Assembly: GCF_002775205.1 (NCBI RefSeq)
Contig: NC_036453.1
Span: forward strand, 28,559,213 to 28,623,212
Length of the DNA stretch: 64,000 bases
Reading direction: 5' to 3'
Origin: Xiphophorus maculatus
Taxonomy: Eukaryota; Chordata; Actinopteri; Cyprinodontiformes; Poeciliidae
In this document: positions 43,239-54,599 of the stretch, piece after piece
Layout: the number at the start of each line of letters is the position of its first letter
Position numbering within the stretch: the first letter of the stretch is position 1
The notes under the pieces: generated by a model
The model's input: only the letters and a program-made list of their open reading frames with translations
The model's database searches: none
What the model was told of the DNA's origin: nothing
Made by a program: the position numbers and the translations under genes

Positions 43239-43921
43239 CTTCTGTCAACAACAACAACAACAAAAAAAAGAACAGCAGATCATAAACTTAAGGCCTCGGT
43301 TGGGTTTGAAAACAAAGGAGTGAGCGAAGTAATCAATACAAGATGTAATTAAAGCCCCCCGACAAACTACATCAAATCAACTCTTGTGCTTGTTTGAACA
43401 TTTTCGCTTTACAGAATGCCAACAGAACAGTAACGGGTTTGAGCTTCTCAGTCCCACCAGTTGGTCTTGTTGGTCACAACTAGAATTTCCTCTGCCTTCC
43501 TGATAGTAAATTAGCCACAGACACGCCCCGCAGCCCCCTTCAAACACTTCCTGTTATGGGAGCAAACACTACATCTCACGCACACGGAGGGGGGGAAAAA
43601 TGCAACTAAACAAGCCACTTAAACACAAGTCAAATATGTACACGGTGTTACGTTTTGTTTGGGCTAAAAGTTAGGCATTGCCTGACTAGACGGTGCTTTT
43701 GAGCTAGCCAAAAATATCCTTCACGGAGGTTTACGTAACCGTCCACACTTAAAGGAAAAAAAGTTGCAAATGAGAAACTGTAAGTTTAAGACACAGTGTT
43801 CCGACGCAAAGCAGCTAATTAAGTTTAGCTTCAGCTAACGCACCAACTCCGAGGTCTTATTAAGGAAACCTGGAAAAACAGGAGTTAACAGCAGTAACCT
43901 CCGTGTTTAAGATGTGGTTAC

Positions 43922-44000
43922 CGTGTGGCTGGGGAGGTTTACAAACTTGTCCTGTGTCCGAGCCTTTGCGTGACTTCCAACAATGTCAGTGAGAACCAAG
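43922..44000 (-). other. Probable non-coding first exon and promoter of capns1
   Basis: A donor (CCACACG|gtaacc, GT at 43920-43921) lies about 0.7 kb upstream of the ATG exon, in line with the untranslated first exon of vertebrate CAPNS1. The 5' limit is a guess. Confidence 0.4.
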
Positions 44001-44496
44001 ATCCGTGAACACGCCTTAACTGACGCAGCAGGGATGAAAATAAGGGAGGAGACAGGAAACGCTCAAGGCAACTTCCGCTTTCCTTCTTACAAAATAAAAT
44101 GCAGCAGAAACATCCAAATGTGAGCTGATATGACAACAAAAAATCCTTGAATCCTTGGGTCCTTGAACATTACCCAAGTTTCTTCAAAATTTTGTTGTAG
44201 ATTCTGATGACTGTGAACAGGAATATTCTCGTGTAGCAGTGTGTATTGCTACACATCTGCAGAAGCCTCTGACTGAGGACACTTGTTGTATCACAGTCTG
44301 AAGGTTAGGGATACTCTTTAATTTTCTTGATTCTATGAATCCAGCTTGTTTAATAGCATTCTTGTATCAGAAGACACAGTTTGAATTTCCCCTTCTTTCT
44401 CTCCTCTTTATTCCTGCTTCGGATTCGCAGCACCACCTTTTCAACTCATCTGGGGTTTATGGGTGCAGTTAAGATGTCATTTGAACTTTTGTGATG

Positions 44497-44553
44497 TTAA
44501 CCAGCTGCTCCCAGTTGTAAACCACCTGGTTGCCCTGGTTATGCATCATAACA
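44497..44553 (+). repeat. Dispersed repeat, copy 2 (cagctgctcccagttgtaaa)
   Basis: Same sequence family and orientation as 9095-9170, with a few substitutions and a small deletion. Confidence 0.55.
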
Positions 44554-44864
44554 AAAGCCCCAAAATGGAAAAAGTATCAACAAAAATCCTTCCAGCTGCA
44601 CAGCATTCAAAACCAAAGAACACTGATCCAACATAGTGATAGTGTTTGTCAGAGAGGAAAAAGTTTTTAAAAAGAAAGAAAAAAACAAATTGACAAAGGC
44701 ACTACATGCTGCCACATAGAAAAGCTCTTTTGTGTTGGTTCTTATTTTCTCTCTTTGCAGATTTTTTTTCAGGTTTTTTTTTAAACAGCTCCTCAGTCAC
44801 CTCTTGTCTTGGGTTCTGAGCAGCTGGAAGGATTTTTGCTCCAACTTTTGCTCCAACTTTTCCA

Positions 44865-44940
44865 ACAAAACAAACAAACAAACAAACAAACAAACAAACA
44901 AACAAACAAACAAACAATATATATATATATATATATATAT
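44865..44940. repeat. (CAAA)n followed by (AT)n microsatellites
   Basis: About 13 CAAA units at 44865-44916 followed directly by an AT run at 44918-44940. Confidence 0.95.
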
Positions 44941-45387
44941 TAGATCAAACTGAATGTCAGTGAATCCACACAGTCCTGAGAGTTTGGTGCTGCCGCTGAA
45001 CTTTTGCTGCAGTTCACACGTGAACTTTGTTTGCGCGTGTAGGTGCTAAATTCAGCCGGTAGATGGAGCCAGAGAGCATCGGACAGGGCTGAGTTATGGC
45101 AGAAGGAGACATTCATCATCCGTATCCGCTATGTAAATATTTTGTGCAGCATGAATGCAGATGTACCCATACATTAACACACACGCCTGAAAACACGAGC
45201 ATTTAAATATTTCAAATATTCTTATTCTTATTACGATTTGGATGCTGGAATGTAAAATTACAATTCAAAAGAAACAAACTCCATATATACTTTGCATTAC
45301 TTTTTTTTTTTTTGACAAATAAAACAATCTTCCAAATGTACCAGAATTGGGAGTTCGTTAGTCTTGAGCAGTGGCATCACTTTCATC

Positions 45388-46005
45388 TCACGTTTTGAAT
45401 CCCATCTCCAATAAAACAAACAAAAAACAAAAAAAAAATAAAACAAAACCAAAATATAATTCACCAGTATTTATCAGTCTGCTGCGTTTATCTAGATAAG
45501 TGTTCTGCCTTTCAGATTCACTAAAAGTCAAGCCTCTTGTGCTTTGAAAGAGAACAACTCTGTCTTTTAAATCATATATACATCCCCTCTTGACTCCTCT
45601 CGCTCGATGATGTGATGGTTGCATCCTCGTCTCCCATCTCTTGTTAAAACACCTCAAACTCCCCACAGAAACATGGCTGTCAGACAATGTTTTGCATATA
45701 AAATGACGATTGCTGCGGCTGGGATTTTCTTTCTTCATCCCAAATCTCACTTTTGGTTTTGTGGAACAACACAACCTCAAATATGAGCGTGCATGTCTGT
45801 TGCTATTGCAGTCTGCTTTTACAAAACAATGCACATGAGCAAATCCTCCAAACTGTGACACGTCCAGAATGTTTGTGCTAAAAAAAACAAAAAACATACA
45901 GCGTGCGACATGACGTCGAGCTGAAAGACATGATAATAGCTGACATGGAGAGAACAGTGATACGTTTCCCTCAGATCCCACTCCAGCTAAAATTACTCCA
46001 TCCAT
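45388..46005 (-). other. Unexplained 205-codon open frame
   Basis: This is the longest frame not tied to a known gene. Its product has no recognisable domain. It is Ser/Arg/Cys-rich in the middle, with a Phe/Leu-rich hydrophobic end. There is no obvious promoter or splice support and it could arise by chance in a 64-kb window. It is listed so that a reader can check it. Confidence 0.15.
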
Positions 46006-46089
46006 GAAATAGAGGTATCCATGGTTACTTCAGGAGCCATGTTAAAGGGTGCCTCGGTGCATCTCTATTCTCCAGCACTTTCCACCTCT

Positions 46090-46320
46090 TCTCTCATTCA
46101 TCACTCGAGAGAAATCGCCGAGCCACCTGAAGGTTTCCGACAGCCACAATTTGGCTTTTGCAAATGAGATCTGCAGAGAATAATCTCAGCGATGTTGATG
46201 AAGATGGAGCGGCTATTAGAGAGCTGTGAATTATGAATGCAAAGGACATTACATCTGCAGTCACCTGGCCGACTGTGAGACAGCAGAGCCCGTGTGGTTC
46301 GCTCCAGCAATTGGGGTGTG
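46090..46320. promoter_or_regulatory. Possible conserved non-coding element
   Basis: A mixed-composition, repeat-free stretch with POU/octamer-like words (tttgcaaatgag, gaattatgaatgcaaagg), a Sox-like aaaggac and an E-box (cacctg). Such dense homeodomain-type words are typical of developmental enhancers. No comparison was possible. Confidence 0.2.
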
Positions 46321-46603
46321 GGGTGGTATATAGTATAGGAGCATCACCAACCACCAACATGACATATTTGCAGTCTTCAGAACAACCTGTTACCTTGACA
46401 ACGCAATTTTATCATTCAAGCCCACTGCTACCTTCTCCCACAGCAGGAATCAAATGTGCCTTAAACGTATACTGATGCAGGTTTTGTTTTTTTTTTTACT
46501 CCTCGTTTCAAGGGAGGACAGAGGACAAATCCTGACCCAGTGTTGCACAGTCAGAGTTCTGCAATTATTATTTATTTTTTTTTGTCCTTTAAAAGACTTC
46601 AGC

Positions 46604-46658
46604 TGTGTGTGTGTGTGTGTGTGCGTGTGTGCGTGGGTGTGTGTGTGCGTGTGTGTGT
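46604..46658. repeat. (GT)n microsatellite
   Basis: Interrupted GT run. A shorter one lies at 47337-47377. Confidence 0.95.
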
Positions 46659-46699
46659 TTCTTTTTTTTCGTGGGAGGAAACTCATAAAACATTGAATC

Positions 46700-49600
46700 A
46701 GATAAGATTTTTGTCAGATTCTGAAAGGTAAACTAGATACTGAAGCTGATATTTCACTAAACCCCTAAAACGTGAGCAGCAGGGAGAATATTTATTTAAA
46801 AGAACAACTGAAAAAGCTTTTATAATGTTTGATATTATAAAACATTATAATATCCCATTTCAAATACAAAGCAGCATAATATTGTGAATTGGAAAGAAAA
46901 TTGTGCATGGTTTCAGAAATGTTCTGGTTTTTTTTTTAAAGAAATTATGGTGTGCATTTGTACTAACTTCTTTCTGATACACATCACAAACAGCTGCCTT
47001 CACAAGAGAAAAACTAGAAATACATTTCATCTAAATGCACCGCAGTCTTAGATTCAAACTTGAATATTTATTTACCCCAAAACCCCTGGCCCCCAAAAAA
47101 CAAAAAAAAGTTGTGGATCTGTTGTGAGGGACTATTATACAGTGAACTTGTTTGGAAAAGTGTCTAATTTCTCTCAGTCATGTGATTAGTCTGTCTAGTT
47201 TAGTATAGTTTAACTGTATATAACTATTACTAGTGCTGTTACACAAAAAATGTTAGTTGCTACATTTTTGAACCATCATAAATTAAATTGCAAATAACTG
47301 TTTACTTACCTCCTTATCTCCTTTCATGAAGATTTGTGTGTGTGCGTGGGTGTGTGTGTGCGTGGGTGTGTGTGTGCAGTAATCTGAGGTTACTTTTAAT
47401 TATTATTACCTAACATCATATACATCAACCTGCCAATGGGAGTGGAGATGGAAATTATCCACTTGGCTATAATCTTATGTATTTGCATCTTTCTTTTTTT
47501 CCCAAAAAAAAAAAGACCTGGAAAGAATTAACAGCAACAAACAATTATAATGGCAGTTTCTGTCATCTACTGGCATGGAGTGCGGAACGGGACGTGAAAT
47601 AAAAAAAGGGGCAGGCAAACTATTTTATATACTTCAATATTAGCTGATCTGTAGTCTCAGGCCTCGAGTTTTGACCCGTTAATCTATAGATTAAATGACA
47701 TGAACAAACTCTGGTGGGGGTGGCTGGAAAACACTTAGGATTATAAAATTGCAAAGTAGCAAATAGTTCAACAGGTGCTGTCATTAACTAAACAACAGTC
47801 ATCTCACGTTTGCTGCTGTTTATGGTCACTTTTCCATCCAGTTATATGAAAACACCAGTTTATATTTGCAATTTAATTATTCATTTCAATAGCTGTCATG
47901 CAGGGACATGCAAAGTTTTTTGTTTCCCAGTCCATGTGCCACTCTTTCTCTGATACAGGATTTCACAAGCAAACAGAAAGGAACTAAACAAAAATAAACA
48001 GATAGAAATAAATAATATATATAATGCTATAGATATTAATCGGAACTGGATATTCTGAGAGCCTGATTAATAAAAGATGTTTTCAGCACCTATTCCAGCC
48101 AGAACCTGTTTTTATTTCCTATCCTTCCTGTAAATCAGCATCAGAATTCAGATCCCACCGTTTTTCTTCTAGATAATATCATAATTGCAAAAGCAAAAAC
48201 ACCAAGGCCGTCGTCGTTTCTTTATAAATGCGCGATGCGCTCCTCATGGTTTGTGCAGCCGAGCTCAGAAGATTAGGAACGCATTCGATAATGAACAAGG
48301 TCAAACCGTGTGGGAGGAAGAGCTGGGTGCAGGATGGCTCATGGCTGTCAGTATGTGAGAGTCGTGTAGACAAACTTGAACTGGACCAGCTCAGCCACAC
48401 TGGGAACATGCCCTGTTAGATTTCAACCCAAGCTTCCTACACAGAAGCACGCCTGTGGTTACAAACAAACATCTCTGGTTGCCAGAGGAAGGACTGAATT
48501 TTACTGAACATGTTTTAGCAAATCAGGCTGTTTAAATGTCAGTGAATTGAATTGACACATTTCTGATGGTTAGAGGATTTAAAACTCTATATGTATACAT
48601 AAATGCAGGTTGTGTGACTAAAACTTAAGTATCCAGGGAAGATGCTTAGATTTACATGCTGTTTTGGCACAAAAGATGACTTAGAGTTGCTCAGTTTTGA
48701 GTGGAGCTTGGAGTGAGATGAGGACGTAGGGATTAGAGTAATTATGAAGTCATTTCCATTGTATTGTTGAAGCCAGATAAACCTTTTAGTCCTCACTGTC
48801 AGTCGCCATCACCACCATAATTTCCATTTGCTAAATGCTCCGAATAATAAGCAAGATCACGTTTTCTTCTGGACCCTTTTCAAATTCAGAGGTTTACATT
48901 GAGGTTGTTGTAGTAAACTAAAACTAGCGGGAAAATAAAAACTGAGATTGAGAACGCATTTTTGCATTTAACCGAAATAAATAACAACGGGAACAACTAG
49001 AACTACAGTAACTATGTTGTCTGTTTGTAAAACTAACTAAAACATAGTTAAAATATAGATATGATGCCCGTTGCGTTCATGTTTGTAAATTTATTTATTG
49101 TCCTTTCAAACTGACGTGAAATAGTTTTTTTTTACTCCCCCCCTTACATCAGCTGTCTGCTCCCCCTTGCAGCACAATGCTAGTTCACTAAATGCGACAG
49201 CAAAAGTCGGGAGAAAACACCAGTCAGTTGTATAATTGAATAAATTTTTTGTGAATAATATCTTCTGTTGAGTCTTCATTACCCACTCAATGGATACATA
49301 ATCACAATACAATAATACCTTGACCTTTTTGAATTCAGCACATAAAATATTAACCAAAGTGTGAAACAACTAAACTACGACTATAACTAATAAAAACAAA
49401 CTGGGACGTTTGAATTAGACAAACAAGTGGCTAATTCAGTTAGTTGAGTTTTATAAAAATAAACTACAATAAAAAACCCAAATCTATTATAACCCTAGCT
49501 TACATAGAGTAGGATTAGTAGATACATAGAGTATTTCTAAGTATCTGATATCATCTGAGTTGAATGAAGACACACCACTGAATGTATTTTAGGGCAACAA

Positions 49601-52600
49601 CTCAACCACAAAGACACAGAACAATTTCATAAGTCTGGCTCATTCAAGGGTAAAAAATTGCAATGCCTATCTGCTTAAATATTTAAATATTTTATGGGAC
49701 ATACAAGTCCCATAGTGTCCTGGAGATGAAAAAAGCAACAGAGCTTTGTTGCTAGCCTCAGCTAGCTAGATACTAGCTGAGGCTACTAAGAGAGCGTTGT
49801 TATCCACCGTGAAAAGATTTCCAGCATGGGCTGAAGAGCCACTCTGATGGGAAGAAGACTTTACTCAGTTAGCAACGTAAAAAGACTGATTACAGTTTGT
49901 GAATGCACACAGTGCAGTTGCTGCAGATGGTTAGACACGTTACGTTCTTCCTCAGGTAGAAAACGTTTAACCAGCTTGAATAAAAAGGTGAACCTAACTG
50001 TATTGTTTGATAACCGGGATCATGTATGTCACTGACTCTGAGTCATGTACTCAGTACTGGTTCCAGTTTCCAGTCACTGTGACATTTCTGCACCCCGCAT
50101 GTTAAGCAATCACACACAGTCTATGTGTGCCTGGTGACCTTCCGTCACTATTTGGACTGACTGTCGGTTGCTTCAGTAACTGCCTGTACTGATTATGAGG
50201 CCACACATGCCCTCCTGACACCTTTTCATGTCCACTCCTTACAAATCGATCCAGATGTAGCATCAGAGGCAGGCAATCTTCGTGTGAATGATGCTCATAT
50301 CAGACGAGACACTGAATAATTCATGAGTGTGTTGGTTTTACTCTCAGTCATTCAGGTCATCTAAACTTTGAAACTAATTTCAACACTTTGTGCAAAAAGG
50401 TCCATCGGTGCCTTTTCTGTCTAAGGAAACTTTCTCGTTTTAATATTGACTGAATCATAACGACCACATTTTACCAGGATTTTATTGAGTCTGTTTTATC
50501 CTTTGCCATGGTGTCATGGTTCGGTGTATGAGCCAACAATGTAGGACAAGATACTTTTAAAAGCAGCATTTTTCCTACTGCTGTTTTTGAAATGAACAAA
50601 CTGAAGTGACATTAACGCTTCAGTTTACTCTTCTATTTTATGCCCTTCTTTGATGTGAATTTGACTTGTGGAGGATTAAGCACCATTAAATGTGAAAGGT
50701 ACTGGTTATGTTGATGTTCCAGCATCAACCAGTTTACAGATAAATAAGAAACTGTATTACTCACTCTGTAGAGGGAAGAAGTTATAACGTGTTTCTTCCT
50801 TCCTTCTTTCTGTGTTACTTTTACAATTATTAGTAGATTATTATTGTTATTTTACTATCATCATTATAAGCATTAGTTTTTAAAAAAAATTGTGTTTGTT
50901 ATAGTATGATTATGAGGTGCTGATGGTGCATGTCCAGTTGCTATTTACAGTTGTCATTATAATTATTATCATAATTATTATTATTATGGGTCAGTACATT
51001 TTCCTGTCCTGTTTTGAGAGGTAACTTGTAATTATTTGTGTTTTTATGTACAGTAACTTATTTGTAAATAAATTGAACTGGCATATGAACACCACAACAT
51101 GTTTTTAATTACAAATTTCTGATCATTAAGTTGGTTAGAGATATATTTCATTAAACTGAGATAAGGGGCAGGATTAAATTAGTGTGTTCAAACAGAGAAG
51201 TAAAACTAATGATTTTGTTCTTGGTTATGTATGCACTTATTTGTTTTGTTGATAAAAACCTGTTTTGAAATAAATAAGTAAATGCAAAACACATGTTTCT
51301 CCATTTTACGGTGTGTGTTTGCATGGATGTGCCTGCCTTGCATCTACCTTTGGGTATAAACAAAAGTAAGCTAACTAAAGCTAACCTAACCTAACTTTCT
51401 AAAATAGGAAAACCTACTAAAGTGAAAAAAAAGCCAACCAACTGAATGTCTGCCAGCATTGTTGGTCTCCATTGATCATCCCATTAATGTTAATTTTATT
51501 GCTACTAAATCTAGTCAGGCTAAGATTTATTGTGCCAGTATTGACTTGCAATTGCAACTATACCCAAACTGTTGCACTGGGGAAGGTTTCACCTTGATTA
51601 AGACAATAAAGGTTTATTAGTTTGTAGAACACGTTTATAAGAGGATAACCCAGTTGTAAAAGGCTTTTTTTTTTTTTTACATCAACATGTGTCTTTACAC
51701 TGCAGGGTGTTGCTTGAGAGTTTGAAAGTCTGAGGAGGTCTTACTCAGAGATTTATGCTCTGCAGATGTAGTTCTTGGAGTTCTTCCCGTTATTACATTA
51801 TGTTTGAGAGGATGGCATCAATGTTTTTGGGCTATATAATTTTTTAATCTCTAACTGGATCATTAAACTCTTAAAAAAAAAATAATAAATAAATAAAATT
51901 TGCCTCCAAGCTGAAATGAATGTACAAAATGGTCACTCTACCAAGTCGTTGACTGATACATTTTTGGAAATGTCTCAAACCTAACTCGGAGTGCAAATGC
52001 TTTTCCAGAGCAAGCTAAAGTTCTGTCTGATGAGTTGAGAAACTGGGCGAGCTGAAGCATCTAATCACCACTCAGGAGGTGATTAGACGCCTCAATCACA
52101 GAATCTCCACAGCTGCAGTTCTCGTGGTCTTACAGAGGTAAGAATAGAAAAACTATTAAAATTGTGCTAAACATATGGGCAGCTCAGCCTCATGATGTAG
52201 GTGGGAAGCAAAGCCCTGGCTGGTGCTGGTCCAGCTAATAAAAGAGTGAAGACAGCTCAGATTACAGGCGGGGTTTTTATGGGTCCAATTAGAAGAGAGC
52301 AGAAAATAATGTAGGGCAGTTTGTTGTATATCGCCGCGTACACAGCAGACAGGGTGGTCCGGGTAGCCATGCTTACTTTTAGCCGTGACTGTATCAGACG
52401 AGCTTAAGTGCTACGTGAAGCACGATAGGAAAACAGCATCTTGTTGTCTCATTATCTTCCAAAGTCTGTTTACCTGGAGGGGACGGGCGGCAGTCAGAGG
52501 GAAACCTCGGGCCTTTGCTGTTCAGAAAGACTCCGCGTTTACAAAGGAGCGTTTTAGTCTGAATAACATTATTTTGAGAGTTTTTAAATCAGGCTTCCCA

Positions 52601-52780
52601 AATGTTTCTTGAAATTATGTGCTAGAAAAAGGACAAGTGTAACTTGAGCAACTCTCGAAGTTTAAGTCACAGGTGTAAAACCCAAGGCCCGTGGACCAAT
52701 TCCGGTCCGCCATAGCTATTCCTGTGGCCCTCTAGACACTACAGGACCACATAAATTGAATTTTAGCGTAACAGTTTTGT
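46700..52780. other. Large intergenic stretch between nova2 and capns1
   Basis: AT-rich, with short frames only and no gene recognised on either strand. It contains short hairpins (49753-49785 and 52071-52098) and simple repeats. Confidence 0.5.
49753..49785. repeat. Perfect 13-bp hairpin
   Basis: tagcctcagctag (49753-49765), a 7-nt loop, and its exact complement at 49773-49785. Confidence 0.95.
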
Positions 52781-52789
52781 GCTCAAAGC

Positions 52790-53250
52790 ATATAAAAACA
52801 ATCCTTTACATACTGGTTAAAACTATTACTATGTTGTACAGTAACTGTATGGCATGAGACAGATGATCTGTAAAAAACTGTCTTCTCCCAGTGGCGACTA
52901 CAAACAACCAATCAGAGCCAGGAGCAGGATCTTAGTGCTGTCAATCACAATCTCATGTGGCACTGCTCATCCCTTCACCTCTTTGCTCTCTAAGCTGCAG
53001 CTGGCAGAGGCTGTTGTGAATGCTCAGGCTAGTCAGCATGGCCACTGATGACGGCAGATAAACGGTTTTCCTGTAACAGTAGCATGTTTGCCATTTGCAC
53101 AATTAGAAGCCTGTACATGAGGGTGATTGACAGTGCTAAGACCCACCTCCTGGCTCTGATTGGTCGTTTTTGGTCAGGAATAGTGCATTTCTTCAGATGG
53201 TAACAATAACTTAGGGAGCAAGTGAAGGTGATTGACTATTTCACATTTTA
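52790..53250. mobile_element. MITE-like repeat, copy B
   Basis: Same order of words as copy A at 39062-39557: 'caaccaatcagagccaggag', 'cttagtgctgtcaatcac', 'gctggcagagg', 'ttttcctgtaacag' and 'ctcctggctctgattggt'. About 460 bp, well diverged from copy A. Confidence 0.65.
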
Positions 53251-54449
53251 TGTGTCATATTATGCTATAATGACATCATGAAAGTTTTAATAAATATGTA
53301 AAAAAAACAACATTCTTTACAAAAGTTACATGACGTAGCTTTAAATATTATTTTATGAAATTAAATCAGTTTTTATATGTACAGGACCAAATTACACTGA
53401 TGTTAAAATTTTTTATATTTAAGCACTAATTGCCAGCAAATCTCCTATCTGACCTGCTTTAATGGGTAAATATTCACTTTATTAACTCATACGTTGACTA
53501 TGGAACAAACTGTTTTTTAAATGCTTTAAATGTATTTATTCCATTTTGGAAATCTCTGTAGTATTTTTAAATGTCTTATTAGTTTCTAATTTCTTTAGGA
53601 CATTTTTTTAGAGCCTATTAAAAATGTAACATGTAGTTTTAGCCAGACCAGACAACCTGTGGAGGAAAATAGAAACTCTCCTGGTGAGAAATTTGTCAAG
53701 AAATTTACAGAAGGTTTAGCTTATAAAGCATGACCCTGAGCTTTGAGCATCTCCTGCAGTTCTGCTTAAACTGTGATCTGAACAAGGATTGAGTATGAGC
53801 GACTGTGCGCCAAGGTGAAACACGGCCGTCCGCTGGCAGGACAGGAAAAGTTGAAATGGAAAAGAAAGAAAGCGATACGTCCTGTTTGTCACACAGGCGA
53901 ACACAGCAAACATGTGGGAGAAGGTGCTGAGACCAAAGATAAACTTTCTGATCTAAATGCAAAATCTGTGGCAAAAAAACAACAAAAAAAATAACTGACC
54001 ATACACATCCACCTGGGCAAATTAAAGATCCAAAATTGAGTGTACTGCAATTATTCTATTGTTTTGTAGTTTGGTTCAGTTGATCAATAAATTCTTAAAT
54101 ATAAAAAACACAAGAAAGGCTTCAAACTGTTGCCTTACTAAAAGGAAAACAATTTCCACGTTTAGGGTCATCAGTTGTTTTCTGTTTTGTTGGCCAAATT
54201 TTTACTCTTTTTGAGTTGGTGGACTGATCAAGCTCATTTTAAGGGCCACATCGGTTAGGATGGCCTAGTCAAAACAAACTGTAACTTCAGAGAGGCTGGT
54301 TTTACACATGTTTTCATGTTTTTAAACTAGTTTTCTGATTTATGTAAAAAAAAAAAAGAAGCAAAAAACCCGAAAAGCCATTGATGTTCTTCAGAATTAT
54401 GAGCCATTTTGTGACCCCCAATAAATTCCATTAAACTTTTGGTTGTAAC

Positions 54450-54560
54450 CAGGCCTGTCGCAATAAGCAACAAATTAACTTCTGGGACAATTTATGGTCC
54501 AGCGAAATTTGCCGTCGTGACGGGCAAAGGTGAGACGATGCAAAAATTGTGAAATGCATG
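54450..54560 (+). repeat. Fish dispersed repeat (aggcctgtcgcaataa type)
   Basis: 'aggcctgtcgcaataagc' and 'tgggacaatttatggtccag' are typical phrases of a short fish repeat. Only a fragment is present. Confidence 0.45.
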
Positions 54561-54599
54561 TGAATCCTTTTCCCAAGGCACTGTATAAAAACCAGGTAT

